This document shows positions 16,628-24,225 of a DNA stretch of 64,000 nucleotides, in pieces. This DNA comes from JBMDXB01 sp048594975 (GTDB lineage: Bacteria; Acidobacteriota; Vicinamibacteria; Vicinamibacterales; 2-12-FULL-66-21): positions 101,394-165,393 of the forward strand of contig JBMDXQ010000158.1 in NCBI GenBank assembly GCA_048594975.1, in the 5' to 3' direction. A model generated the notes under the pieces. The model had not been told where the DNA came from. It was given only the letters and a program-made list of their open reading frames with translations, and ran no database searches. Each line of letters starts with the position of its first letter. Position 1 is the stretch's first letter. A program made the translations under genes and the position numbers.

Positions 16628-17797
16628 GTGCCCCATCGTGCACCGGGCGCCCCGGGCGAGCGCGCCGGCCACTACCTTCGCGGCAAGCCAATCACCTACT
16701 ATCGGCCGCGCGGCAGCCAGGAGGTGCGGGCGCTGGTCGACGGCGGGTTCCAGGCGTTCAACGCCGGGCGGCTGGCGGAGGCCTGCCAGATCTACACCGC
16801 GAAGATGCTCGCGCCGGAGAGCGACACGACCGTCGCGCTGACCGTCGCCGGGGCGATGACGCCGGCAGGACTGGGCGGGTGCGTCATCGAGCTGATGGAT
16901 CGCGGCCTCGTGGACTTCATCATCAGCACGGGCGCGAATCTCTATCACGACCTGCACCACGCGCTGAACTTCACGCTGCACCGCGGCTCGCCCTTCCTCG
17001 ACGACGTCGATCTCTACGAGCAGGGGATCATCCGGATCTACGACGTGCTCTTCCCCGCGACGGTGCTGCTCGAGACCGACGCCTACATCCGCGACTTCCT
17101 CGTCCGCGCGCAGCTCTCCGGCGCGATGAGCACCGCCGAGTTGCATTACCGCCTCGGCCGCGACCTGCTGGAGCAGCGCCCGGGGTGCGAGGAGTACTCG
17201 GTCGTGGCGCGCGCGGCGGCGGCGGGCGTGCCGATCTACACCTCCTCGCCGGGCGACAGCTCGATCGGCATGAACGTCGCCTACCACGAGCTGATGGACG
17301 GCGGCACGCTCATGATCGACCCGAACCGCGACGTCAACGAGGTATGCGCGATCATCCTCGCCGGCCGCAAGAACGGATGCCTGATTCTCGGCGGCGGCTC
17401 GCCGAAGAATTTCTACCTGCAGGGGCAGCCGACGCTGTGGGAGATATACGGGATCCCCAAGGGCGGCAACGATTACTTCATCCAGTTCACCACCGACCAG
17501 GTCGTCTGGGGCGGGCTCTCAGGCGCGACGCCCGCCGAGGCGGTGAGCTGGGGCAAGGTGAACCCGGGCGTACTCCCCGACACCGTCGTCGCGTACTGCG
17601 ACTCCACGATCGCGTTTCCGATCTTCTGCGAGTACGCGCTCGCCGCGGAGCACAATCGCCGCGCCCGCAAGGAGCTCGTGCACCAGCGCGACGCGCTCGT
17701 CACCGATTTGTTGCGCCAGGCGCGGGAGGCCCGCCGGACGCAGTCGGAACCCGCCGACGCCGGCGACGTCATGCCCGACCTGGAGAGACATCGATGA
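16628..17797 (+). CDS. Deoxyhypusine synthase family protein
   Basis: A 389-residue protein of the deoxyhypusine synthase family, NAD-dependent enzymes that transfer the aminobutyl group of spermidine. Matching features are VALTVAGAMTPAGLGG, IISTGANLYHDLHHAL, YTSSPGDSSIGMN, LILGGGSPKNF and AEAVSWGKV, which carries the catalytic Lys of true synthases. Bacteria lack eIF5A, the normal target, so bacterial members are thought to make homospermidine or a related product. GTG at 16628 is chosen because GGGAGG lies about seven bases upstream; an upstream in-frame start at 16499 would add non-conserved sequence. The gene runs divergently from the sigma-54 activator pair. Confidence 0.88.
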   Translation: MPHRAPGAPGERAGHYLRGKPITYYRPRGSQEVRALVDGGFQAFNAGRLAEACQIYTAKMLAPESDTTVALTVAGAMTPAGLGGCVIELMDRGLVDFIISTGANLYHDLHHALNFTLHRGSPFLDDVDLYEQGIIRIYDVLFPATVLLETDAYIRDFLVRAQLSGAMSTAELHYRLGRDLLEQRPGCEEYSVVARAAAAGVPIYTSSPGDSSIGMNVAYHELMDGGTLMIDPNRDVNEVCAIILAGRKNGCLILGGGSPKNFYLQGQPTLWEIYGIPKGGNDYFIQFTTDQVVWGGLSGATPAEAVSWGKVNPGVLPDTVVAYCDSTIAFPIFCEYALAAEHNRRARKELVHQRDALVTDLLRQAREARRTQSEPADAGDVMPDLERHR

Positions 17798-17798
17798 A

Positions 17799-17885
17799 AG
17801 TAAGAAATATGAACTAGGTCGGAAGGAAGAGACGATCCGGTGCATTCTCACTCTTTCTTCTGACTTCGTACTTCTTAGTTCTCGA
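17799..17885. repeat. Inverted degenerate heptamer array (GAAGTAC type)
   Basis: The right arm, read on the minus strand, is a run of 7-mers GAGAACT, AAGAAGT, ACGAAGT, CAGAAGA. The left arm (17799-17832) pairs with it imperfectly (17850-17885), leaving about 17 nt as loop. The element fills the space between the deoxyhypusine synthase-like gene and the DUF5615 gene and may act as a transcript end. It is AT-richer than its surroundings. Confidence 0.65.
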
Positions 17886-17890
17886 TCTTC

Positions 17891-18301
17891 ATGGGTTCGC
17901 TCTCCTCTGAACTGGCGCCGATCGTCGCGCAACGCGCGCCGCAGCCACGCGTCTACGCCGACGCGAACATGCCGAGCGGCATCGTCGCCTTCATGCGCGG
18001 CGAGCTGCGCTGGGACGTGCTGTTCGTGCTCGAGCACGAAGACCTTCGCCGCGCCCGCGACATCGAGCACTACCGGCTCGCGCGCCAGCTGGGGCGCACG
18101 CTCGTCACCCAGGACCGCGACTACATCGATGACCAGGAATTCCCGCCCGCCGAGAGCGCCGGGGTGATCGTATTCTCCGCGCCCGACGAGCGGCGCCTGC
18201 GCCTACTGCTCGCCGGGGTGGACCAGGCGGTGTTCCGCGCCGACGGGGCGGGGCCGCTGCCCCTCGCGGGCCGGAAGGTCCTGAAGCAGGTGGGTGAGTG
18301 A
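17891..18301 (+). CDS. DUF5615 family PIN-like protein
   Basis: A 136-residue soluble protein. RVYADANMPSGIVAFMR is the N-terminal acidic strand-helix of PIN-like folds, VLFVLEHEDL and LVTQDRDYIDD the second acidic motif and GVIVFSAPD the next strand, the pattern of DUF5615 proteins. These are often the toxin half of toxin-antitoxin pairs, but no antitoxin-like gene (usually DUF433) is adjacent. A stand-alone role is possible. The gene begins just after the inverted heptamer array and is followed by nagA 69 bp downstream. Confidence 0.7.
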   Translation: MGSLSSELAPIVAQRAPQPRVYADANMPSGIVAFMRGELRWDVLFVLEHEDLRRARDIEHYRLARQLGRTLVTQDRDYIDDQEFPPAESAGVIVFSAPDERRLRLLLAGVDQAVFRADGAGPLPLAGRKVLKQVGE

Positions 18302-18370
18302 CGCGATGCGCCGTCTCGCACTCGATCGTCGTTCCGGCGCGGTGAGGCGCGCGAGCGAGGCACCTCGATC

Positions 18371-19537
18371 ATGATCGTCCTGTCCGGTGCGGACGTCGTC
18401 CTTCCCGACCGCCTGCTCAGCCCGGGCACGGTGGCGATCGAGGGCGATCGCATCGTCGACGTCGCGCCTGGCGGCGCCGGCGACCTGCACGGCCACTTCG
18501 TCGTCCCCGGGTTCATCGACGTACACGTCCACGGCCTCGGCGGGCACGATACGCTTGATGACGCCGCGGCGGTCGGGCAGCTCGCGTCGCTGTTGCCGCG
18601 TCACGGGACCACGGCCTTCTGTCCGACCTCCATTGCCTGCTCGCCCGACGTGCTCCGCCGGCTGCTGATCTCGGTCGCAGCGGCCCGCGACCAGCGCGCG
18701 CCGGGCGCCGCGCGCGTCCTGCCGGCGCATCTCGAGAGCAACTTCCTCAACCCCGAGTACAACGGCGCCCAGCCGGTCGAACACCTGCGCCTGCCCAACG
18801 CGTGGCGCGACGACGGCGCGTACACCGGCGCAGACATCCTCGAGGCGATCGCGGCGGCGCGCCCGCACGTCGGCATCGTCACCCTGGCCCCGGAAATCGA
18901 CGGCGGCCTCGATCTGATCCAGCTGCTGGTCCACGACGGGCATCGCGTGTCGCTCGGGCATTCGGGCGCCACCTACGAGCACGCGACCGCCGGCATCGAG
19001 GCGGGAGCGACGCAGGCCACGCACCTGTTCAACCGCATGCCGCCACTCGGCCACCGTGTGCCCGGCCTCGCCGCCGCGGTGCTCGAGAGCGACCAGATCG
19101 CCGCCGAACTGGTGTGCGACACGATCCACGTGCACCCCGCGATGATGCGCGTGGCGATTGCCGCAAAGGGGCCGTCGCGGATGATGGCGATCACGGACGG
19201 CACCGCCGGCGCCGGGCTCCCGCAGGGCGCCACGTCGTTCATCGGTGGCCGCCGGATAACCGTCAGGAAGGCCGCCTATCTCGACGACGGGACGCTGGCG
19301 GGAAGCGTGCTGACCATGGACCGTGCGTTCGCCAACCTCGTGGCCGCGGTGGGCCTGACGCTGGTGGACGCCGCGGCGCTGTGTTCCACCACGCCGGCGC
19401 GCGAGCTGCGGCTGCACGGCTTCGGCGTCATCGCGCCGGGCGCGATCGCCGATATCGTGCTGCTGGGCCGCGACTTGAACGTGGTGCGTACCTACATCGC
19501 CGGCGAACAGGCGTGGCCCGCGCCGGACGGGAAGTGA
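18371..19537 (+). CDS. nagA: N-acetylglucosamine-6-phosphate deacetylase
   Basis: A 388-residue amidohydrolase of the NagA family, which removes acetate from GlcNAc-6-phosphate in amino-sugar recycling. Visible sites are the metal motif IDVHVHG, Glu in HLES, HSGAT, the ATHLFNRMPPL loop, DTIHVHP and the catalytic Asp in MAITDG. Two departures from textbook NagA are clear: HLEGPF is replaced by HLESNF and the usual KGAH by NGAQ. They alter the sugar-phosphate pocket, so substrate preference may differ. The stop overlaps a GTG start of the DUF4097 gene. Confidence 0.85.
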   Translation: MIVLSGADVVLPDRLLSPGTVAIEGDRIVDVAPGGAGDLHGHFVVPGFIDVHVHGLGGHDTLDDAAAVGQLASLLPRHGTTAFCPTSIACSPDVLRRLLISVAAARDQRAPGAARVLPAHLESNFLNPEYNGAQPVEHLRLPNAWRDDGAYTGADILEAIAAARPHVGIVTLAPEIDGGLDLIQLLVHDGHRVSLGHSGATYEHATAGIEAGATQATHLFNRMPPLGHRVPGLAAAVLESDQIAAELVCDTIHVHPAMMRVAIAAKGPSRMMAITDGTAGAGLPQGATSFIGGRRITVRKAAYLDDGTLAGSVLTMDRAFANLVAAVGLTLVDAAALCSTTPARELRLHGFGVIAPGAIADIVLLGRDLNVVRTYIAGEQAWPAPDGK

Positions 19538-20460
19538 ACACCCGAGCTCCGCTTCGCGTCTATGAAGGTGTGAACTCCGCGCTGCGCCTGGCCGCGCTGT
19601 CGGCAGTCGCCCTCGCCGGGGCCGCCTGCACCGTGTCGGTCGAGTCCCACACGCAGATGGCGCGTGAGGAACGGCGCTTTACCGTCCCGGGCGAACCGGA
19701 AGTACGAGTCGCGACGTTCGACGGCGCCATCGAGGTGCGGTCCTGGGATCGGTCCGAGGTGCTCGTGGAAGTCGAGAAGCGGGGGTCGACGCGCGAGGCG
19801 ATCGAGACGCTCGAGATCACGTCGCAGCAGACCGATCGCGTGATCGAGCTGGAGGTGAAGCGTCCCCGGAAGGACGCCTTCGCCAACGTCGGCTTCTCGC
19901 GGTCACCCTCGGCGCGGTTGATCGTGTTCCTGCCGCGGCGTGCCAACCTGCGGGCGCGGACGGGCGACGGATCGATCCGGCTCGAGGGCGTGCAGGGCCG
20001 CCTCGAGCTGCACACCGGTGACGGCAGCATCCGCGTCTCCGACGTCTCTGGCGAGCTCATTTTCGACACCGGCGACGGGTCGGTCACCGTCGAGGACGCG
20101 CGCGGCCGGCTCGCCGTCGAGAGCGGCGACGGCGGCGTCAGCGTCTCCGGGGCGTTTGCGGCGGTGCGCTTGCGTACCCAAGACGGGTCGATTGTCTACC
20201 GCGCGCAGCCCGGATTCGAGATGGCCGACGACTGGGAGATCTCCACGGAGGACGGCTCGGTATCGCTCTACCTGCCGGACACTCTGTCCGCCGAAGTCGA
20301 CGCCCAGACTGGTGACGGGGTCATCCGCGACGAGCTGCGCATTGCCGGACCGCACGCCGAGGCGTCCCGGCAGCACCTGCGCGGGCGGCTGGGCGCCGCC
20401 GGCGGCCGCCTGATCCGCGTCCGCACCGGCGACGGCGCGATCCGGCTGCGTCCCTACTGA
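19534..20460 (+). CDS. DUF4097-type repeat lipoprotein (beta-helix-like)
   Basis: A 308-residue exported protein whose signal ends at LAGAAC, a lipobox. From about residue 60 it is a stack of short beta-strand repeats with the tag TGDGSIRL: TGDGSIRL, TGDGSIRV, TGDGSVTV, SGDGGVSV, TQDGSIVY, TEDGSVSL, TGDGVIRD and TGDGAIRL. This is the DUF4097 pattern, expected to form a beta helix or solenoid in the periplasm or on the outer membrane. GTG at 19534 overlaps the nagA stop (GTGA); a start at GTG 19570 would give a shorter, cleaner signal peptide. Confidence 0.82.
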   Translation: MNTRAPLRVYEGVNSALRLAALSAVALAGAACTVSVESHTQMAREERRFTVPGEPEVRVATFDGAIEVRSWDRSEVLVEVEKRGSTREAIETLEITSQQTDRVIELEVKRPRKDAFANVGFSRSPSARLIVFLPRRANLRARTGDGSIRLEGVQGRLELHTGDGSIRVSDVSGELIFDTGDGSVTVEDARGRLAVESGDGGVSVSGAFAAVRLRTQDGSIVYRAQPGFEMADDWEISTEDGSVSLYLPDTLSAEVDAQTGDGVIRDELRIAGPHAEASRQHLRGRLGAAGGRLIRVRTGDGAIRLRPY

Positions 20461-20463
20461 GCG

Positions 20464-21132
20464 TCAGCGCAGCGGCACGGCCGTATACGCCGTCGGGTCC
20501 TCGACGCCCGATTCGATGAAGGCGTCGCGGCGCTCGCGGCACTTACTGCATCGCCCGCAGTGAATCCCGCCGATCGGCTGCATGCAGGACAGCGTGAGCG
20601 CCAGCGGCACGCCCAGGCTCGCCCCAAGCCGCACGACGTCCGCCTTCCGCATCGAGGCAAACGGGGCCTCGATCGAGATGGACCGGTCGAGCCCGAGCGA
20701 CAGGGCGCGCTGCATCGCGTCGAAGAACGCCGGGGCCGCGTCCGGGAAGGGATTGCCGGCGAGCGGGCCGAGCAGCACTCGCCCGATGTTCTCGCGCGCC
20801 ATGTAGACGGCGGCCTTGGTGAGCAGCACGAGGTTGCGCCCTTCGAGGTAGACGTCCTCGTCCGGGGTATCGAAGCCCGGCGCGTCGCCGCGGATCGCCC
20901 AGTGACTCGCCGGATAGACGTCGCGCATGTCGAAGCGCAGCTGCACGAGCGGACGCGCGCGGCGGTACGGCGGCGAGGCGAGCAGCCGCGTGGCCACCGC
21001 GATCTCGTCGCCCTCCCAGGCGAGGCCGACGCTCACGTGCAGCGGGACTGCCTCGCCGCGTGCGGCCGCGTGTGCCAGCAGGACGGCGCTGTCGAGTCCC
21101 GCCGAGAACAGGACGGCGGATGGTGCTAGCAT
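20464..21132 (-). CDS. queC: 7-cyano-7-deazaguanine synthase (QueC-like)
   Basis: A 222-residue PP-loop ATPase. QueC converts 7-carboxy-7-deazaguanine to preQ0 with ATP and ammonia. The ATP loop reads LFSAGLDSAVLL (SAGLDS instead of SGGLDS), YLEGRNLVLLTKAA follows, and the zinc site near the C terminus is HCGRCSKCRERR with an earlier Cys in LSCMQP. Sequence after the Zn site ends soon as expected. ATG at 21132 gives the normal N terminus. The gene points away from queD with only the ATTGCCG repeat array between them. Confidence 0.85.
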   Translation of the reverse strand: MLAPSAVLFSAGLDSAVLLAHAAARGEAVPLHVSVGLAWEGDEIAVATRLLASPPYRRARPLVQLRFDMRDVYPASHWAIRGDAPGFDTPDEDVYLEGRNLVLLTKAAVYMARENIGRVLLGPLAGNPFPDAAPAFFDAMQRALSLGLDRSISIEAPFASMRKADVVRLGASLGVPLALTLSCMQPIGGIHCGRCSKCRERRDAFIESGVEDPTAYTAVPLR

Positions 21133-21201
21133 TGCCAATTGCCGATTGCGGATTGAAGCGATGATTGTGGATGGTCGATTGTATTGCGGGATTGTCGATT
21201 G
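21133..21201. repeat. Heptamer array ATTGCCG between divergent queC and queD
   Basis: The entire 69-bp divergent space consists of degenerate 7-mers: ATTGCCA, ATTGCCG, ATTGCGG, ATTGAAG and later GATTGTGG, GGTCGATTG, GGGATTG, TCGATTG. All are in one orientation, with no opposing arm. It must overlap any promoters and leaders of both genes. Confidence 0.75.
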
Positions 21202-21603
21202 ATGTACCTGGTGACCAAACGGATCGAGTTCTGCTACGGGCACCGGCTGCTCGACTACGACGGCATCTGCAAGCATCCCCACGGGCACAACGCCGTCGTC
21301 GAGGTGGACGTGCGCACCGACACGCTCGACGCGCGCAACATGGTCGCGGATTTCGGCGACATCAAGCGGCTGGTGAAGGGGTGGATCGACCGCGACCTGG
21401 ATCACAAGATGATCCTGCGGCGTGACGACCCGCTGGTCGCGCCGCTGCAGGCGCTCGGCGAGCCGATGTACCTGCTGGAGAGCAACCCCACCGTCGAACG
21501 CATCGCCCGCCTCGTTTTCGAGCGCTCGCGCGAGCTCGGCCTGGACATCGTCGCCGTCCGCGTCTGGGAGACGCCGTCCTCGGTGGCGACGTATACGGGG
21601 TGA
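21202..21603 (+). CDS. queD: 6-carboxytetrahydropterin synthase (QueD)
   Basis: A 133-residue T-fold enzyme making 6-carboxy-5,6,7,8-tetrahydropterin from dihydroneopterin triphosphate in queuosine synthesis. The zinc ligands are visible as His in CYGHRL and two in HPHGHN, with the catalytic Cys in GICKHPHGH. VADFGDIKRLVKGWIDRDLDHK and the C-terminal VWETPSS complete the family pattern. ATG at 21202 is preferred over an upstream TTG at 21184, which lies in the repeat. QueC on the other strand supports the pathway call. Confidence 0.9.
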   Translation: MYLVTKRIEFCYGHRLLDYDGICKHPHGHNAVVEVDVRTDTLDARNMVADFGDIKRLVKGWIDRDLDHKMILRRDDPLVAPLQALGEPMYLLESNPTVERIARLVFERSRELGLDIVAVRVWETPSSVATYTG

Positions 21604-21618
21604 GACGCATCGGCAGCG

Positions 21619-23115
21619 TCAGCGCTTGAAGGGCAGCTCGTACGACGTGTAGAAGAACACGCCCGTCTGGGTGGTGCCCTGGCTCCACGTGATTGGAATG
21701 GCGGCGCCGACGATCAACTGGTGGTCGCCCAGGTTCCAGCCGCCGCGCGCGCCAGGCGCGAGCGTCGCGGCAGTGTACCGCTCGACGAGGCCTGGGGCGA
21801 CGAGCTCGTGCGGCCACTCGATCAGGCCCTCCACCATCAGGTTGAACATCGGGCGATAGCGCCAGATCGCGCTGGCCGACACGGCCGGCGTGAAGAGCGT
21901 CACGTCGTCGACCGGAAGCAGCGTCTCCCAGCGATCGGCGTGCACCCCGGGCACCCAGGTGAAGCCGGCGTTCCAGTGAAAGTACAGATCGCGCTGTTGC
22001 CTGCTGAACGGCATGTTCACCTGCAGCCCCGGCGACCCGTCGCCGAACCCGTGCACGTCGTTGCCGGTGGGCAGCAACAGGCTGATTCGCGGCGAGAACG
22101 CCGGCCTGCCGTCGCGTCCCGTCCAGAGCTGGTAGCGGTAGTTCAGCAGCACGTCGCCGACACCACTGACGCCGTTGATCGTGCCGAACGGAATCGTGTA
22201 GGAGAACTGGTGGCTCTGCGAGCCGACCGGCCATTCCTGGGTGAAGGTCGCGTTCCAGTTGCCGCCGATGCGGGCGGCGCCGAAGATGTGCTGGAAGATG
22301 CCCGCTTCCTGGTTGAACGCCTCCTCGACGAAGAATGAGTTGTCCGTGATCTCGAACGGTCGCGCCGACCCGTTGGACGCCGGCGCGGACGGCGCAGTCG
22401 CCTGCGCCGCCGCTGGCGCTGCGGCCAGCAGCCAGATCACCAGCGCGCCTGCCGCCTGGACGAGGACCTTTGACGCCGCGCGCGCGCCAATCGTCACCAC
22501 GCGCTTGCCGTGTCCGCGCAGGCGCACGCTGTCGGCCGCCGAATCGCGGTCCTCGACCTCGACGACCTGGCCGGGTCTGAGGTCGTGCCGTTCGGCGAAT
22601 TTGAGGAAGTCGCTGTCCTGGTCGCTCACCCGGCTCACGCGCATCGGCGCGCGGAGCGCGCAGGTCAGCAGCGTCTCGTAGGATGGGCTCTTCACCGTGC
22701 CTTCAGGCCCGGGAATCGGATCGCCGTGCGGGTCGACCGCCGGACGGTCGAGCATTTCGTCCATCCGCTCGATGAGGCGGTCGGAGACGGCGTGCTCCAG
22801 CAGTTCAGCCTCGTCGTGCACTTCCGTCCAGCTCATCCCCATCACCTTGACGAGGAACAGCTCCACCAGGCGGTGGCGACGCAGCACCAGCGCCGCCAGC
22901 TTTTCGCCCGCTTTGGTCAACCGCACGCCCGCGTACGGTTCGTAGCGCACGAGCCCTGACTCTGCGAGCGCCTTCACCATGGTCGTCGCCGTTCCCGGGA
23001 CGACGCTCAGGGCCGCTGCCAGCTGGCCCATTGGAACCAGCTCATCGCTGTGGGCCGCGCTCTGCGCCTGGAAGATGGCCTTCAGGTAGTTCTCGACGGT
23101 GTGAGACGGCACCAT
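21619..23115 (-). CDS. DtxR/MntR-family regulator in frame with a signal peptide and outer-membrane-type protein
   Basis: One uninterrupted 498-codon frame holding two unlike proteins. Residues 1-70 are the DtxR-type helix-turn-helix (HTVENYLKAIFQ, LSVVPGTATTMVKALAESGLV), 70-145 the metal-binding dimerisation domain (LRRHRLVELFLVKVMGMSWTEVHDEAE split over residues 79-104, ending in an HDEAELLEH motif), and 150-220 an SH3-like FeoA domain. Residues 207-238 read as an export signal (KVLVQAAGALVIWLL, then AAAPAAAQA) and 240-498 as a beta-rich porin or transporter-like barrel. Two consecutive GTG codons at 22500-22495 could start a separate exported protein of about 292 residues inside the regulator gene. 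No stop separates the parts. The regulator probably controls the divergent copper/metal genes. Confidence 0.75.
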   Translation of the reverse strand: MVPSHTVENYLKAIFQAQSAAHSDELVPMGQLAAALSVVPGTATTMVKALAESGLVRYEPYAGVRLTKAGEKLAALVLRRHRLVELFLVKVMGMSWTEVHDEAELLEHAVSDRLIERMDEMLDRPAVDPHGDPIPGPEGTVKSPSYETLLTCALRAPMRVSRVSDQDSDFLKFAERHDLRPGQVVEVEDRDSAADSVRLRGHGKRVVTIGARAASKVLVQAAGALVIWLLAAAPAAAQATAPSAPASNGSARPFEITDNSFFVEEAFNQEAGIFQHIFGAARIGGNWNATFTQEWPVGSQSHQFSYTIPFGTINGVSGVGDVLLNYRYQLWTGRDGRPAFSPRISLLLPTGNDVHGFGDGSPGLQVNMPFSRQQRDLYFHWNAGFTWVPGVHADRWETLLPVDDVTLFTPAVSASAIWRYRPMFNLMVEGLIEWPHELVAPGLVERYTAATLAPGARGGWNLGDHQLIVGAAIPITWSQGTTQTGVFFYTSYELPFKR

Positions 23116-23141
23116 TTGACTTGGAAGGATACAATCAGTTA

Positions 23142-23157
23142 TTTTGATTTGTCAAAA
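23142..23157. promoter_or_regulatory. Candidate operator TTTTGA-N4-TCAAAA
   Basis: A perfect 6-bp inverted repeat with a 4-bp spacer lies in the 63-bp space between the DtxR-type regulator and the multicopper oxidase gene. The stretch is strikingly AT-rich for this genome. Its size and place fit a metalloregulator operator serving both directions. Confidence 0.5.
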
Positions 23158-23178
23158 GGTGGTTGAAGAAAGGTCGAA

Positions 23179-24225
23179 ATGCCGTTCAGCCGTCGATCGT
23201 GGCTCCGCCTGGCTGGCCTCGGGTCCGCCGCCGGTGCCGGCCTGCTCTCCGCCCGGAACCTCGCCGGCCAGGATCGCGGCGGCGCCTACACGGCGATGCA
23301 CCACGCGGCCCACGCCATGGGACCGGTCGGCCGCGTGTCCACCGAGACGTTCAGTCCCACGACCTTCCTCCGGTCGTGGAACTTCTCCGACCTGCCGGAT
23401 GATCGCCGCCGGCGGTTCTACCGCGAGACGCCCCGCGAAGACGGCTCACTCTTGCGTGAGTACGAGATCGTCGCCGTCGATCGTGAGATCGAGATCGCGC
23501 CGGGTGTGTTCTTTCCGGCGTGGACGTTCAACGGCCAGGTACCCGGGCCGACGTTGCGGGCCACGCACGGGGACCGCGTCCGCGTGACGTTCCTCAACCA
23601 GGGGTCGCACCCGCACACGATCCACTTCCACGGCTGGCATCCGCCGGAGATGGACGGCTCGCTGCCCGAGCACCAGGTCATGCCCGGCGGCCGCTTCGTC
23701 TACGAATTCGACGCCGAGCCGTTCGGCATGCACCTGTATCACTGTCACGCCGTGCCGTTGAAGCGCCACATCCACAAGGGCCTGTACGGCGTGTTCATCG
23801 TCGATCCGAAGCCGCCCCGGCCGGCCGCCGACGAGCTGGTCATGGTGATGAACGGCTTCGACACGAACTTCGACGCCGACAACGAGGTCTACGCGGTCAA
23901 TACCGTCGCGCATCACTTCATGCACGAGCCCATTCGCGTGGAGGTCGGCCGGCTGGTTCGCGTGTACGTCGTGAACCTGACGGAGTTCGACCTGATCAAC
24001 AGCCTCCACCTGCACGGGATGTTCTTCGACGTGTACCGCACCGGGACCGGGCTCAGCGCGGCCGAATCCACCGATACCATCATGCTGTGCCAGGGGGAGC
24101 GGGCGATCCTGGAGACGCGCTTCCGGTATCCGGGCAAGTTCATGTTCCACGCGCACCAGAGCGAGTTCGCCGAGCTCGGGTGGATGGGCCTGTTCGAGGC
24201 CGTGGGGACGCGCCGTGATACCTGA
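23179..24225 (+). CDS. Multicopper oxidase, two-domain type, Tat-exported
   Basis: A 348-residue copper oxidase with a Tat-like leader (RRSWLRLAGLG). Domain 1 (about 90-215) has GPTLRATHGDRVRV, HTIHFHGW and HLYHCHAVPLKRHIHKGLYG, where HCH and the downstream His supply copper ligands. Domain 2 (about 220-345) has NSLHLHGMFF and MFHAHQSEFAELGWMG. Two cupredoxin domains match two-domain laccases, thought to act as trimers on phenols or metal ions such as Cu(I), Fe(II) or Mn(II). The stop overlaps the ZIP transporter start by 11 bp; the divergent DtxR-type regulator implies metal control. Confidence 0.88.
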   Translation: MPFSRRSWLRLAGLGSAAGAGLLSARNLAGQDRGGAYTAMHHAAHAMGPVGRVSTETFSPTTFLRSWNFSDLPDDRRRRFYRETPREDGSLLREYEIVAVDREIEIAPGVFFPAWTFNGQVPGPTLRATHGDRVRVTFLNQGSHPHTIHFHGWHPPEMDGSLPEHQVMPGGRFVYEFDAEPFGMHLYHCHAVPLKRHIHKGLYGVFIVDPKPPRPAADELVMVMNGFDTNFDADNEVYAVNTVAHHFMHEPIRVEVGRLVRVYVVNLTEFDLINSLHLHGMFFDVYRTGTGLSAAESTDTIMLCQGERAILETRFRYPGKFMFHAHQSEFAELGWMGLFEAVGTRRDT

